This document shows positions 27,786-40,000 of a DNA stretch of 64,000 nt, one piece after another. The stretch covers positions 310,001-374,000 of the forward strand of contig NZ_AP025518.1 of the NCBI RefSeq assembly GCF_022179545.1, read 5' to 3'. Below the pieces are notes generated by a model, which ran no database searches, had not been told where the DNA came from, and worked only from the letters and a program-made list of their open reading frames with translations. The translations under genes and the position numbers were made by a program. Origin of the DNA: Mycolicibacterium fortuitum subsp. fortuitum. Lineage in GTDB: Bacteria; Actinomycetota; Actinomycetes; Mycobacteriales; Mycobacteriaceae. Each line of letters begins with the position of its first letter. Within the stretch, counting starts at the first letter, position 1.

Positions 27786-29621
27786 TTAGAACGCAGCCTC
27801 GTCGAGCTCCATCACCTCGTTGTCGATGGTCTCGATGACCTGACGGGTGCTGGTGAGCAGCGGCAGCATGTTCTTGGCGAAGAACGAAGCTGCGGCGATC
27901 TTGCCCTCGAGGTAGGTGCGGTCCTCGCCGGTGGCGCCGGCGTCGAGCTTCTCGATCGCCACGGCCGCCTGGCGGGCCAGCAGCCAGCCGAGCAGCAGGT
28001 CACCGACCGACAGCAGGAAGCGAACCGAACCCAGACCCACCTTGTAGATGCTCGCGGCATCTTCCTGGGCGGCCATCAGGTAGCCGGTCAGGCTGGCAGC
28101 CATGCCCTGGACGTCGGCCAGCGCGGTACCGAGCAGTTCACGCTCGGTCTTCAGGCGGCCGTTGCCGGTCTCGTTCTTGATGAACTGCTCGATCTCGCCG
28201 GCCACGAACGCCAGTGCCTGGCCCTTGTCGCGGACGATCTTGCGGAAGAAGAAGTCCTGCGCCTGGATGGCAGTGGTGCCCTCGTAGAGGGAGTCGATCT
28301 TGGCGTCGCGGATGTACTGCTCGATCGGGTAGTCCTGCAGGAAGCCGGAACCGCCCAGGGTCTGCAGGCTCTCGGTCAGCTTGGCGTAGGCCTGTTCCGA
28401 GCCGAAGCCCTTGACCACCGGCAGCAGCAGGTCGTTGACCTTGTGCGCGAGCTCGCCGTCGACGCCGTGCAGCGCCTTGGCGACGTCCTTGTCCTGGAAG
28501 GTGGCGGTGTACAGGTACAGCGCACGCATGCCCTCGGCGTAGGACTTCTGGGTCATCAGGCTGCGACGGACGTCGGGGTGATGGGTGATGGTGACGCGCG
28601 GGGCGGTCTTGTCCATCATCTGGGTCAGGTCGGCACCCTGCACGCGCTCCTTGGCGTACTCCAGAGCGTTGAGGTAGCCGGTCGACAGGGTGGCGATGGC
28701 CTTGGTACCCACCATCATTCGGGCCTGCTCGATCACGTCGAACATCTGCGCGATGCCGTTGTGCACCTCGCCGACCAGCCAGCCCTTGGCAGGCTTGTCG
28801 TGCTGGCCGAAGGTCAGCTCACAGGTGGCCGAAACCTTCAGGCCCATCTTGTGCTCGACGTTGGTGACGTAGACGCCGTTGCGCTCGCCCAGCTCGCCGG
28901 TCTCGAAGTCGAAGAGGAACTTCGGTACGAAGAACAGCGACAGACCCTTGGTGCCCGGGCCTGCGCCCTCGGGGCGGGCCAGCACCAGGTGGAAGATGTT
29001 CTCGAACAGGTCATCGGAGTCGGCGGAGGTGATGAACCGCTTCACGCCGTCGATGTGCCAGGAGCCGTCGTCCTGCTTGACCGCCTTGGTGCGACCGGCG
29101 CCGACGTCGGAACCGGCGTCGGGCTCGGTGAGCACCATGGTGGCGCCCCAGCCGCGCTCGGAGGCCAACACGGCCCACTTCTTCTGCTCTTCAGTGGCGT
29201 TGTCGTAGAAGATCTGCGCGAAGGCGGCACCACCGGCATACATCCACACGGCGGGGTTGGCGCCGAGGATGTGCTCGTTGAGGGCCCACAGCAGCGCCTT
29301 GGGGGCGGGCACGCCGCCGAGCTCTTCGTAGAGGCCGACCTTGTCCCAGCCGCCGTCGATGGCAGCGCGCACCGACTTCTTGAAGGACTCGGGCAGCGCC
29401 ACGCTGTGGGTCTTGGGATCGAACACCGGCGGGTTACGGTCGCCGTCGGCGAACGACTCGGCGATGGGACCCTCGGCCAGGCGAGCCATCTCGTTGAGCA
29501 TCTCGCGGGCGGTATCGGCGTCCAGGTCGGCGTAGTCGCCGGCCCCGAGGGCCTTGTCCAGCCCGAAGACGTCGAACAGGTTAAAGACCTGGTCACGGAC
29601 ATTGCTCTTGTAGTGGCCCAC
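27786..29621 (-). CDS. fadE5: Acyl-CoA dehydrogenase FadE5
   Basis: 611 aa, equal in length to Rv0244c. I use the GTG at 29621: it gives the N-terminus [20 protein letters not shown], matching the family, and has a near-perfect AAGGAGG 5 nt upstream. FAD-binding and substrate motifs include [19 protein letters not shown], and the catalytic Glu lies in [14 protein letters not shown]. The enzyme oxidises acyl-CoA to enoyl-CoA and belongs to the FadE5 class with an extra C-terminal domain. Two palindromes lie upstream (29668-29708), and a strong hairpin lies downstream. Confidence 0.95.
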   Translation of the reverse strand: MGHYKSNVRDQVFNLFDVFGLDKALGAGDYADLDADTAREMLNEMARLAEGPIAESFADGDRNPPVFDPKTHSVALPESFKKSVRAAIDGGWDKVGLYEELGGVPAPKALLWALNEHILGANPAVWMYAGGAAFAQIFYDNATEEQKKWAVLASERGWGATMVLTEPDAGSDVGAGRTKAVKQDDGSWHIDGVKRFITSADSDDLFENIFHLVLARPEGAGPGTKGLSLFFVPKFLFDFETGELGERNGVYVTNVEHKMGLKVSATCELTFGQHDKPAKGWLVGEVHNGIAQMFDVIEQARMMVGTKAIATLSTGYLNALEYAKERVQGADLTQMMDKTAPRVTITHHPDVRRSLMTQKSYAEGMRALYLYTATFQDKDVAKALHGVDGELAHKVNDLLLPVVKGFGSEQAYAKLTESLQTLGGSGFLQDYPIEQYIRDAKIDSLYEGTTAIQAQDFFFRKIVRDKGQALAFVAGEIEQFIKNETGNGRLKTERELLGTALADVQGMAASLTGYLMAAQEDAASIYKVGLGSVRFLLSVGDLLLGWLLARQAAVAIEKLDAGATGEDRTYLEGKIAAASFFAKNMLPLLTSTRQVIETIDNEVMELDEAAF

Positions 29622-29667
29622 TTTTCCTCCTTGTGAGAATGCCACCTGAGGTTGGGTACTTCGGATA

Positions 29668-29685
29668 AGTTACCCACCAGTAACT
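29668..29685. promoter_or_regulatory. Inverted repeat upstream of fadE5
   Basis: AGTTAC-N6-GTAACT is a perfect 6-bp inverted repeat 47 bp upstream of the fadE5 start. It lies next to a second palindrome and may be a regulator site. Confidence 0.5.
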
Positions 29686-29696
29686 GTGGCCAACTA

Positions 29697-29708
29697 TACC
29701 GTTCGGTA
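29697..29708. promoter_or_regulatory. TACCGTTCGGTA palindrome upstream of fadE5
   Basis: TACCG-TT-CGGTA lies 76 bp upstream of the fadE5 start. It differs from the core of the mmpS/tetR operator (TACCGTACGGTA at 24391-24402) at one central base, suggesting the same or a related TetR protein. Confidence 0.5.
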
Positions 29709-29845
29709 ACTTCAACGCAAAGAGACTCTGAGCAATTTCTGATAGCTAACCAACCCAGCGGTTGATCGAGCGTTGTATCTCGTCCGATAAATACGCTTGA
29801 CCTGCAGTTTCATCGCAATGTGACGATCCTCACGAATATCGCCAC

Positions 29846-29851
29846 TAGGGT
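29846..29851 (+). promoter_or_regulatory. Leaderless -10 box of the reductase-like gene
   Basis: TAGGGT at 29846-29851 is followed by 6 nt and the ATG at 29858, with no Shine-Dalgarno sequence. This fits a leaderless transcript. Confidence 0.5.
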
Positions 29852-29857
29852 GATCGG

Positions 29858-30937
29858 ATGCGTCGAGTTGCGGTGTGGGGTACAGGAAACATGGGTGCGA
29901 CGGCGATCCGGTCGGTCACGGCCTTCCCGGGTCTGGAGCTGGCCGCCGTCATCACGTCATCGGAGGACAAGGCCGGTCGTGACGCCGCGACCTTCGCCAA
30001 GCTCGACGCCCCGACCGGCGTCACCGCCACCACCGACGTCGAGGCCGCGCTCGCGCGATGCGATGCCGTTGCCTACATGTCGTCCGGGGATATCCGGCCC
30101 GATGAGGCCATTGTCGAGATCGAGCGGTGTCTTCGCGCGGGCAAGCAGGTGGTCACACCATCGCTGTACTCGCTCTACGACCCGGCATCGGCGCCTGCCG
30201 AGTGGGTCGAGCGGCTCACCGACGCCGCGGCCGCGGGCAACTCCGCGCTGCTGGTCAGCGGCGTCGACCCGGGGTGGGGCAATGACGCGCTGGCAGTTAT
30301 CGCGGCCGGGCTGTGCACTCGGATCAAGACCATCCGGTGTCAGGAGATCTTCGACTACTCCACCTATAACCAACCGCATTCGGTGCGGGTGCTCTGCGGC
30401 TTCGGCGGGTCCATGGACGAGACCCCGATGATGTTGCTGCCCTCCATCCCCACCATGGTGTGGGGCGGCAACGTCCGGCTCATCGGCCGTGGACTGGGCC
30501 TGGAGATCGACAACATCACCGAGACCGTCGAACGGCTGCCGCTGACCGAGCCCGTCGACAACGTCATGGGCCGGTTCGAGGCCGGCACCCAGGGTGCTTT
30601 CCGGCTCCAGGTCATCGGCTGGGCCGGCGGCGTCGAGCGAGTCATCATCGAGCACATCACCCGCATCGACCCGGCCTGTGCGCCCGAGTGGCCACAGCCC
30701 GACGAGGGCGTCGGCGACCACCGCGTCATCGTCGACGGCGATCCCCAGCTGAGCATCGTCGTTCGCGCCGACGTGCCGGGCGGCACCCGCGCCGACGGCG
30801 GCAACACCACTGCGGCCAACCGTCTGCTGGGCGCGATCGACTGGCTTGCCACCCAGAAGCCCGGCATCTACGACGGCCTCGACGTGCCGTTGCACCCGCC
30901 GCTGGCCCCCGAGGTCGAGGCCACCCGCTGGGTCTGA
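29858..30937 (+). CDS. Dihydrodipicolinate reductase-like NAD(P) oxidoreductase
   Basis: 359 aa. The N-terminal Rossmann fold opens with MRRVAVWGTGNMGATAIRSV, and the middle contains VSGVDPGWGNDALAVI, typical of the NAD(P)H-dependent amine dehydrogenase / DapB-like group. It lacks the short DapB length and is not expected to make lysine. The substrate is unknown. Its position between fadE5 and the Pks gene may link it to the lipid locus, but it is transcribed separately with its own leaderless-type promoter and ends at a bidirectional hairpin. Confidence 0.8.
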   Translation: MRRVAVWGTGNMGATAIRSVTAFPGLELAAVITSSEDKAGRDAATFAKLDAPTGVTATTDVEAALARCDAVAYMSSGDIRPDEAIVEIERCLRAGKQVVTPSLYSLYDPASAPAEWVERLTDAAAAGNSALLVSGVDPGWGNDALAVIAAGLCTRIKTIRCQEIFDYSTYNQPHSVRVLCGFGGSMDETPMMLLPSIPTMVWGGNVRLIGRGLGLEIDNITETVERLPLTEPVDNVMGRFEAGTQGAFRLQVIGWAGGVERVIIEHITRIDPACAPEWPQPDEGVGDHRVIVDGDPQLSIVVRADVPGGTRADGGNTTAANRLLGAIDWLATQKPGIYDGLDVPLHPPLAPEVEATRWV

Positions 30938-30954
30938 GCACAACTCTTCTCTGC

Positions 30955-31012
30955 CGAACAGACGCAAATGTCCCCGCACGCGCGGCGTGTCGGGGACATT
31001 TACGTCTGTTCG
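30955..31012. terminator. Bidirectional hairpin between the reductase-like gene and pks
   Basis: Arms at 30955-30976 and 30991-31012 pair over 22 bp with one mismatch. The loop adds a CACGC/GCGTG extension. It lies between two convergent genes (stops at 30937 and 31021). The arm starts CGAACAGACGCAAA, almost the same as the fadE5 hairpin. Confidence 0.8.
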
Positions 31013-31020
31013 CGGGTGTT

Positions 31021-34000
31021 CTAGTCCGCTGCCGCCGGCTCCGACGGTTCCGTCGTCGCCTCAGCCGCCTCCGCATCAGGCAACTGCGCCACCAGATATT
31101 CGGCGAGCCCACCGATGGTCGGGTAGTCGAAGACCGCCGTCGCGTTGAGTGTGAACTTGCCGCCGAACTGGGTGTGCAGCCGGTTGCGGAGCTCGATCGC
31201 CATCAGCGAGTCGGTGCCGAGATCCAGGAAGCGGCTGGTCGCGGCAGGCGGTGAGGCGAGCCGCAGGAAGTTCTGCACCTCCTTCTGCAGGAACTCGGTG
31301 ACGAACCCGGCACGCTGCTGAACCGGGATCTCGAGCAGCTGCTTGAGAACCTCGCTGTCGCCGACGACCTCTCCGACCGCACTCGGCAACACGAGATCGA
31401 GGATCGGTGGCCGGGAACTGCCCAGCACCTTCGCTGCCCGCTGCCAGTTGGCCTTGATGACCGCGGCCTGACCGGCGCCGTTGGCGACGACCTCGGCCAG
31501 TGCGGCCAACGCCGCCGAGGGATCCAGCGGAATCAGGCCCTGGGCACTGATATTCGCGGTCGCCGCTTCCGAGGAGGCCATACCGCCCTGACCCCACGGG
31601 CCGAAGTTGATGCCGGTCGCGGGCAGGCCCTGCGCCCTGCGCTGTGCGATCAGACCGTCGAGCAGCGCATTGGCCGTGGCGTAGTTGGCCTGGCCCGGTG
31701 AACCGAACAAGCTTGACACCGAGGAGGACACGATGAAAAAGTCCAGATCGTCAGCCTTGGTCAACCGGTCCAGATACTCGGCACCGAAGGCCTTGGGCGC
31801 CAACGTTGTCCGGAACCGACCCAGGTCCTGTTGCCCGAGCAGCGCGTCATCGAGCACGCCCGCCAGATGCACGACACCGCCCAGCGGCGCGACCTCACCA
31901 CGGATCCGCTCCAGGAGCTTCGTCACCTCGGACTCTTCGCCGACATCTGCGGTGAACACGTGGACGCGGGTCTTGTAACGCTCGGTGATCTCCTCGATCA
32001 ACCGTTGAGCGTCCGCATCGGGTTCACGGCGGCTGGTCAGGACGATGTCCCCGGCGCCGAGCTGCGCCAGATACGACGCAGTGTGCAGACCGATTGCACC
32101 GAGACCGCCGGTGATCAGATAACTCCGATCAGCCTTGGGCTGCAGCGGGTTCGAGATCTGCACCACGATCTTGCCGATGTGCCGTGCCTGCTGCATGCGA
32201 CGGAATGCGGACCTCGCCTCCGTCAGCGGATAGATCTCGGCGGGTAGCGGCTTCCAGACACCCACCGACGAGCGCTCGCGCGAGGAGTCGACAGCGGCAG
32301 CCAGTCCGTCCGAAATCTCAACGAGCAGGTCGCGGATGCGATCCGGCTCGGTGAACATCACCGTGTCCAGCGCGACGATCTCGTAGGCGATGTCGGGCCG
32401 GGTCTCGGCCATCTTCTCCGCTGACCAGATGTCGCGCTTGGCGATCTCGGCGAAGCGGCCGTTCTGGGCGGTGGCCTTCAGCGTCGCCTCGATGAAGCCT
32501 TCGCTCGTCAGGCTGTTGAGCACCACGTCCACGCCCTCGCCATCGGTGTCCGCCAGGATCTGATCGGCGAAATCCGTGGTGCGCGAGTCGTATACGTACT
32601 TCACACCCAGCTTGCGCAGGGTTGCGCGCTTGAAGGTGCTTGCCGTGGCGAACACCTCGGCGCCGCACTGCTGAGCCATCTGGACCGCCGCCAGACCCAC
32701 ACCACCGCTGGCGGCATGGATCAGCACCTTGTCCCCGGGCTTGAGCTGTGCCCAGTCGAACGACAGCCTGACCGTGAGCGCCGCAGCCGGAATGGTCGCG
32801 GCTTCCACCGCGCTCACCCCGTCGGGGATCGGCGCGAGGAACTGGGCGGGCACGTTGAACCGGCTGGAGAACGCGCCCTGCATGGAGCCGTAGACGCGCT
32901 GGCCTACCTCCACACCCGTCACACCTTCACCCAGTTGCGTGACCACACCGGCGAAGTCGCCGCCGATCGGCCCGGGATCGCCCGGGTAGAGACCGAGCAC
33001 GTTGAGCACGTCGCGGAAGTTGAGGCCGGCGGCCTCGACCCGAACCTGCACATAGCCCTCGTCGGGTGCCGGTACGTCCTTCTCGGTGATCCGCAGGTTG
33101 TCGATCGCGCCGCGTTCGGTGGGCGCCAGGACGTAATCGCTGCCGCGGGGCACCGTGAGATGACCGCTGCGCGACCACGGCAACAGCCGCGACGCCAGCA
33201 GCTTGCCCTGCCGTACCGCGAGTTCGGGTTCTTCGACCGGCGTTGCCAACAGGCCGGCCAGTGCTTGCACGGCCTCCGGTGATCCGTCGCTGTCGACGAG
33301 TTTGGCCCGCAGCGCGGGTTCCTCGTTGATCGTGGTGCGCCCGAATCCCCACAGCGCTGCCTGCACCGGATCCACCGGCTCGCCCGATTCGGTGGCCACG
33401 GCCCGTTCGGTGACGATCCACAGTCCGTTGGGCAGTTTCAGGCTGCCGCCCTGCACCGTGTGCACGGCGCTCAGCAGATTCTCGATCTCCGACTCGAGGC
33501 GAGCACTGGTCTCGGTGCTCGTCTCATGTGCGCCTGGCGCCTTGGCGCGCCAGACGACACCGGCGAACGGCATGCCCCGCTCGGCGGCCTGTGCCAGCAC
33601 CTGCCCCAGGAGTTCTGGATCTGCGGTGCGGTTGAGCGGAATGCAGCCCGGCACCTTGGTGGCGAGTTCGTCGAAGCCCGCGACCAGCCAAGTGCCGCTC
33701 GGGCTTTCGGCCGCACCGTCGGACGGCGGCACCGGTACCTCGTGCCAGCCCAGCGTGTACAGCAGCCGGGTGGCGTCGCCGCCGAGGCCGCGAAGCAATG
33801 CTTCGCGGGGTGCGCGCTTGACCGTGAACTCGCGAACGCCGCCGAGGTAATGGCCGTCCCGATCGATGTACTCGAGGTCGAACACCTGGGTTTCGTTGTT
33901 GAGCTCGGCCTCGTGCCACTTCGCGCGGCAGTAGAACCGCCGAGGCATCTTCTCTTTCAACGTGACCTGCCCGTAGCGCAACGGCAGGAACAGGTCGTTG

Positions 34001-37000
34001 ACCCCCTGCTCGGCCGCCAGAAGAGCCGGGAACGCCGGGAAGGCAACGCCCGTGCACAGGTCCATCAGGACCGGGTGCATCGGCTCGGTGCCCAGTTGTT
34101 CGGCGAGTTCCTCTCCGACCAGGATGTCACCGATCGCCTCGCCCTCACCGAGCCACAAGGACTTCAGGGAACCGGACCAGTTTGGGCCCCAGGCCAATTC
34201 CAGGTCGGCGAAGGTCTCGAACAGCTCTTGCGGACGCATGCGTTCCAGCCGTTCGATGGCCTCGTCGACGGGATCGGTTTCGGCGGTCGGCTCCTCGGAA
34301 GAGTCGCCGAGACCGCTTACCACTGTGCCTTCGGCGTTCAGCGACCAGTCGACGTCGCGTTCTCCGTAGGGACGGCTGTGAACCTGGAACTTCCACTCTC
34401 CGCCTGTCTCCAGCGGGTGCAATGTCAGCTGCACTTCGCGAGAGCTCTTCTCGGGCAGGATGATCGGCTCGAAAAAGAAGACGTCCTTGGCGTGGGCCGG
34501 GGTTCCGACCGCGGCCAGCGCCATCGCGGCGTACGTCGCGCCGGGGACGACGACGGTGCCGTAGATGACGTGGTCGGAAAGCCACGGCTGCGTCTTGACC
34601 GAGATCCGGCTCGTGTAGATCGAGTCGCCGGAAGCCAGGTCCTTGGCCGCGCCGAGGATTCCAGTACCACCGCTGCCGTCGAAGCCGGAGCTCGTGATCG
34701 CCGAAGTCTTGGGCCAGAAGCGGCGGTGCTGGAACGGATAAGTCGGCAACTCGACCTTGTGTGCGGGCCGGCGTTGCACCGCAGCGAAATCGGGCCGGTG
34801 CCCGCCGACGTATGCCGCGGCCAGTGCGTCGGCGATCTGACGTCCGTCGGCGATGCCTTTGCGGAGTGAGACGATCGCCCGCGGTGCGGCCAGGTGCTCC
34901 GGCCAGACCTGAACTGCCGCACTGGTCAACACCGGTTGCGGTCCGATCTCCATCAGCACCGAGCAGCCCAGGGCCGCAACCGTACGCACGCTTTCGGCGA
35001 ACTGCACCGGCTGACGTGAATGCCTGCGCCAGTACTGGGCGTCGAGCGGGTTCTGGGCGGTCAGGATTGCTCCGGTCCGGTTGCAGACCAGGGGCAGCGT
35101 CGGTGCGGCGAACTGCACCTGCGCCGCGTACGCCTCGAATTCGTCGAGCACCGGGTCGAGCAGTTCGGAGTGGAAGGCGTGGCTGGTTTGCAGCCAGGTG
35201 CAGCGGACGCCCTCGTCACCGAACTGAGTGACGATCTCCTCGAGGTCGTCGCCCGGGCCGGAGAGCACGGTGTTGGGCCCGTTGTAAGCCCCCACCGAAA
35301 CCCGCGGGTACTTGTTTGCGATCTCCTCGACGTGCTTGGGATCGGCGAATACCGCCACCATGCGGCCGCCCTCGGGCAGGCTGCCGAACAGCCGGCCTCG
35401 CTCGGCCATCAGCCGGGCACCGTCCTCCAGGCTGAAGACCCCGGCCACGCATGCCGCCGCATACTGGCCGACGCTGTGTCCCAGCACGACGTCGGGCTGG
35501 ATGCCCCACGACTGCCACAACCGCGCCAGGCCCATCTCCACGGCGAAGAGTGCAGGTTGTGCGTACGAGGTGTGCCGCAGAGTCTGTGCCGCCTCGGCAT
35601 CGCGGGCGAACATGACGTCCAGCAGCGGCAGCATGCCCTTCACCGCGTCGGCACACTGTGTCACCGTCTCGGCGAAAACCGGCTGGGTGTCGAACAATTC
35701 ACGGGCCATTCCCGGGTACTGGCTGCCCTGGCCGGTGAACAGCCAGGCAGTCGTCGGGTGGTTCGTGTGCTCTCCGCGCACCACGCCGGGCCGTGTCCTG
35801 TTCTCGGCCAGGTCGGCGAGAGCCAGTCGCGCCTCCTCGATCGAGTCCACGACCAGTGCGGCCCGGTGCTCGAAGTGCGACCGTCCGGTCCCGGCGGTCA
35901 GGCACACACCGGCCAGATCGGCGTCCGGGTGGGCGCTGAGCCACGTCTCGTACCGCTGTGCCAGTGCCAGGAGCGCTTCGGGTGACCGCGCGGACAATGC
36001 CAGCACGCTCACCTGTTCATCAGGAGCCTGCGCCTCGGTCGAAACCTCCTCGGCGGGCTGTTCCTCGGGAGCGGCGGCGGGTCGTACCGGCGCCTCCTCG
36101 ATCAGCACATGTGCGTTCGTGCCGGTGAACCCGAACGAGCTCACACCGGCGCGGCGTGGCCGGCCGTTGGTCTGCCAAGGAGTCGCCTTGTCCACCACCT
36201 GCACCGGTAGTGAATCCCACGGGATGTGCGGCGAAGGGTTCTCGAAGTGCAGGCTCTGCGGCAGCACCTCGTGCTGTAGCGACAGCACGACCTTGATCAG
36301 ACCCGCTGCACCCGAAGCGGATTCGGTGTGACCGATGTTGGTCTTCACCGAACCCATCAGCAACGGTCGGTCGGTGTCGCGCGAGCCGGCGTACGCGGCG
36401 GCAGCAGCCTGGACCTCGATTGGATCGCCCAGCGGGGTGCCCGTCCCGTGTGCTTCGAGGTAATCGACGTCGCCGCCGGTCCAGCCGGCGCGGGCCAGTG
36501 CCGTGCCGATGAGTCGTTGCTGTGCACCACCGTTGGGCACGGTCAAGCCGCTGGACGCGCCGTCCTGGTTGACCGCGCTGCTGGGGATGACGGCGCAGAT
36601 CCGGTCACCGTCGCGCTCTGCGTCGCTGAGCCGCTTGAGGACGAGAATGCCGCAGCCCTCACTGCGCACGTAGCCGTCGGCGGAGGCGTCGAACGTCTTG
36701 CACCGCCCGACGGGGGAGAGCATGCGTGCGCGGGAAGCGGCGACCACCGTGACAGGTGAGAGCAGCACGTTGACGCCGCCGGCCAGCGCCAGGTCGCAAT
36801 CGCCGGAGTGCAACGCCTGGCATGCCTGGTGGATCGCCACCAGCGCCGAGCTGCATGCGGTGTCGACCGCCATTGCCGGACCTTCGAATCCCAGCGCGAA
36901 GGCCACCCGGCCGGAGATCGCGTTGAGTGCGTTGCCGGTGATGAAGTACGGCTCGATCTTGTCGATCGACTCCGACGACAGCAGATGCGCGTACTCGTTT

Positions 37001-40000
37001 GCGGCGACGCCGGCGAAGATGCCGGTGCGGCTGCCGCGCAGCTCGGCCGGCGAATACCCGGCTCTTTCCAGTCCCTCCCAGACCGTTTCGAGCATCAGTC
37101 GCTGCTGGGGCTCGATCCAGACGGCCTCACGCGGGGAGATGCCGAAAAACTCGGGGTCGAATCCGTCGATGCCGTCGAGGAATCCGCCGAAGCGGGTATA
37201 GGTCTTGCCCGCCGTTTCTGGATCCGGATCGTAGAACTCGTCGATGTCGAACCGGTCTTCGGGGACTTCGCGGATGGCGTCGACGCCTCCGGACAACAAC
37301 TCCCAGAAGGCTTCCGGATCGGGTGCGCCGGGGAATCGGCACGAAACCGCGACGATGGCGATGGGGTCGTCCGTACGTGTGGTCACCGAAGCGGGTCGCG
37401 ACGACGGCTTGGCTTGCTCGTTCAGACCCAGCACGTCGCCGAGCAGATACTCGGACACATCGGAGATGCGCGGGTGGTCCATCACCAGCGTGATGGGGAT
37501 TTCCGCGCCCACTCCCTGTTCGATGCGCCGACGCAGTTCGACGGCCATCAGCGAGTCCATGCCGAGGTCGAAGAACCCTGCGTCCTCGCGGATCTCCGAG
37601 GGGTCGACGCGCGTCACCTCTGCCACCGAGTCGCGCAGGTAGTCGGTCAGGAGCTTCTTACGCTGCTGGACCGGAGCATTGGTCAGGCGCTCGACCAGCT
37701 GTGTCTTGCCTGACGCGGTAGTCGGTGCCGAAAGTTCCGCCGGGGCCTCGGTTTCCAGCTCTGCCAGGAATCCTCTGCGGCCGGCCTGCTGGTACAGCGG
37801 TAGGAAACGCGACCAGTCGATGCGGGCCACGACGCCCTGCGCCGGGCCCTGGGCCGAGGAAACGGCGACGGCGTCGGCCAAGCCGGCCAGCGCATCGGCG
37901 GGCGCCAGCGTCCGGACACCACGTTGGTCCAGCCGGGCACGGGACTCCGCATCGGCCATGCCCGTGGCCCACGGGCCGAAGTTGACGCTGGTCCCGGGGA
38001 TCTTCTGCTCGCGCAGTCGCCAGGCCAGACCGTCCAGAAACGCGTTGGCCGCACCGTAGGCGGTCTGGCCGTATCCGCCCCACACCGAGGCGATCGACGA
38101 AGTGGTGATGAAGAAGTCGAGCTTCTGCTCCGCCGCCGCCTCACTCAGATGCCAAGCACCCCAGACCTTTCCGGCGAAAACGCGATCAACCTCCGCGTCG
38201 TCCAGCTCGCTCAGGGGCGTGGTGCCGAGTTCACCCGCAGCGTGCACGATGCCGGCCAGCGGCGGCATCTCGGCGGCCACGGTGCTCAACAGTCGCGCCA
38301 CGTCGTGAGCGTCGGCAACGTCGGCGGTCACGGCGCGGATGTCGCAGCCGTGCTGATCGCTCAGTGCGGCGATGCGTTGCGCGGCCGCCTCGCTGGGGTC
38401 GCGACGGCTGGTCAGCACCAGATGTCGGGCGCCATGGGCGGCCAGATGCCCGGCGATCTCCAAGCCGATCGATCCGAGTCCGCCGGTAACCAAATACGTT
38501 GCACCACTACGGAGTTCGAGAGGCGTACCGTTCGGCAGGTCTTCCCGGCGGACCAGCCGGGGGACATACACGGCCTGATCTCGCACCGCGATCTGGTCTT
38601 CCCGCCGGCCTGTGTCAGCCGATGTGGTGACCCGGTTGAGCACCGCGGTCCATTCATCGGTAGTGCCTTCCGAGAGGTCGGCCAGCCCGCCCCACAGCTG
38701 AGGGAGCTCGAGTGCTGCGGCGCGACCGAAGCCCCACAGGGCGCTCTGTTCCGGGGCCACGGTGTCTGCATCGGCGACGTGCTGCGCGCCGCGGGTGACC
38801 AGCCAGATGGTCGCCTTCACGCCGGCGTCGGCCGCAGCGCGGAAGAGTCGCCTCGTCCCAGCCAGGATCTGGTGCTGCATCCGCAGCAGCGTCCGCATCG
38901 ACGATGCCGTCTTGTCAGCCGGTTCCCCGTCCACGGCGGCGATGTCGAGGATGTGGAGCGTCGAGCCGTCCGCAGCTGCCGTGCGCAGTTCGTTCTCAAG
39001 TTGTCCGGCGGCGGCGTCGGTCGTCGGCAACGCGAGGAAGCGGTACTGCTGCCCACGTGAGGTCAGGACGTCGAGCAGCGGCCGGACCCCTGGACTTTCC
39101 TCACCGATGAGCAGCCAGGTCGACGTCTCCGCGGAGCTCGCGCCCGAGAGCGGCGTGACTGCTTTCTCCCAGCGGAACTCGTAACGGTCATCGGCGATGG
39201 ATTGGGTCGAGCGTTGCCGGTTGTGTTGCGCCGCCAGTTTGGTCAGGACGCTCAGCGTCTGTCCATCGTCGCCCGCACCGTCGAGCAGGGCCGCGAGTTC
39301 CTCGAGGCGGCCGTCTTCGAGTAGACGAACGGCCTGGGTGCGGGGACCGGCAGCATGCTGACGCTGGTTGGGCTCTTCCCGATTGTCGCGGTACCAGTAC
39401 TGGCGGTGCTCGAACGGGTAGGTGGGCAGGTCGAGCTTGCGGGCGTGCGCTTGCCGGAAGGCGCTGAAGTCGGGCAGGTGGCCCAGCACGTAGGTGTCGG
39501 CGAGGGCTTCGGTGATCTGCCGCTGGTCGTCGGTGTTGGGGCGCATCGAGGCGATCACCCGCGGTGCGGTGGCCTGGTCGGGCCATGCCCCCAGCGCGGT
39601 GGCCGTGAGGACCGGACGTGGTCCGATCTCGACCAGCAGCTTGCAGTTCATGTCGGCCAGGGTGCGCACGCTCTTGGCGAACTCCACCGGTTGGCGGGCG
39701 TGGCGGCGCCAGTAGGCACCGTCGAGTTTCACGCTCCGGCCCAGCGCGGCGCCGGTGCGGTTGTCGATGAGGATCCGTTGCGGTGCCTGGTACGTGAACC
39801 GGTTTGCGTACGATTCGAACTCGTCGAGGATCGGATCCAGCAGCGCCGAGTGGAAGGCGTGGCTGGTTTCGAGCCAATCGCAGCGGACGCCGTCGGAGGT
39901 GAGTCCGGCGACCGCCCGCTCCAGTTCTTCGGCGGGGCCCGACAGCACGGTGTTGGCGCCGTTGTAGGCGGCGACCGACAGGGCGGGGAACTCGTCGACG

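Noticed and set aside
27609..29636. 675-aa open frame antisense to fadE5
   Set aside because: The fadE5 frame has a perfect ribosome binding site, all catalytic motifs and the family length. The antisense frame shows no domain.
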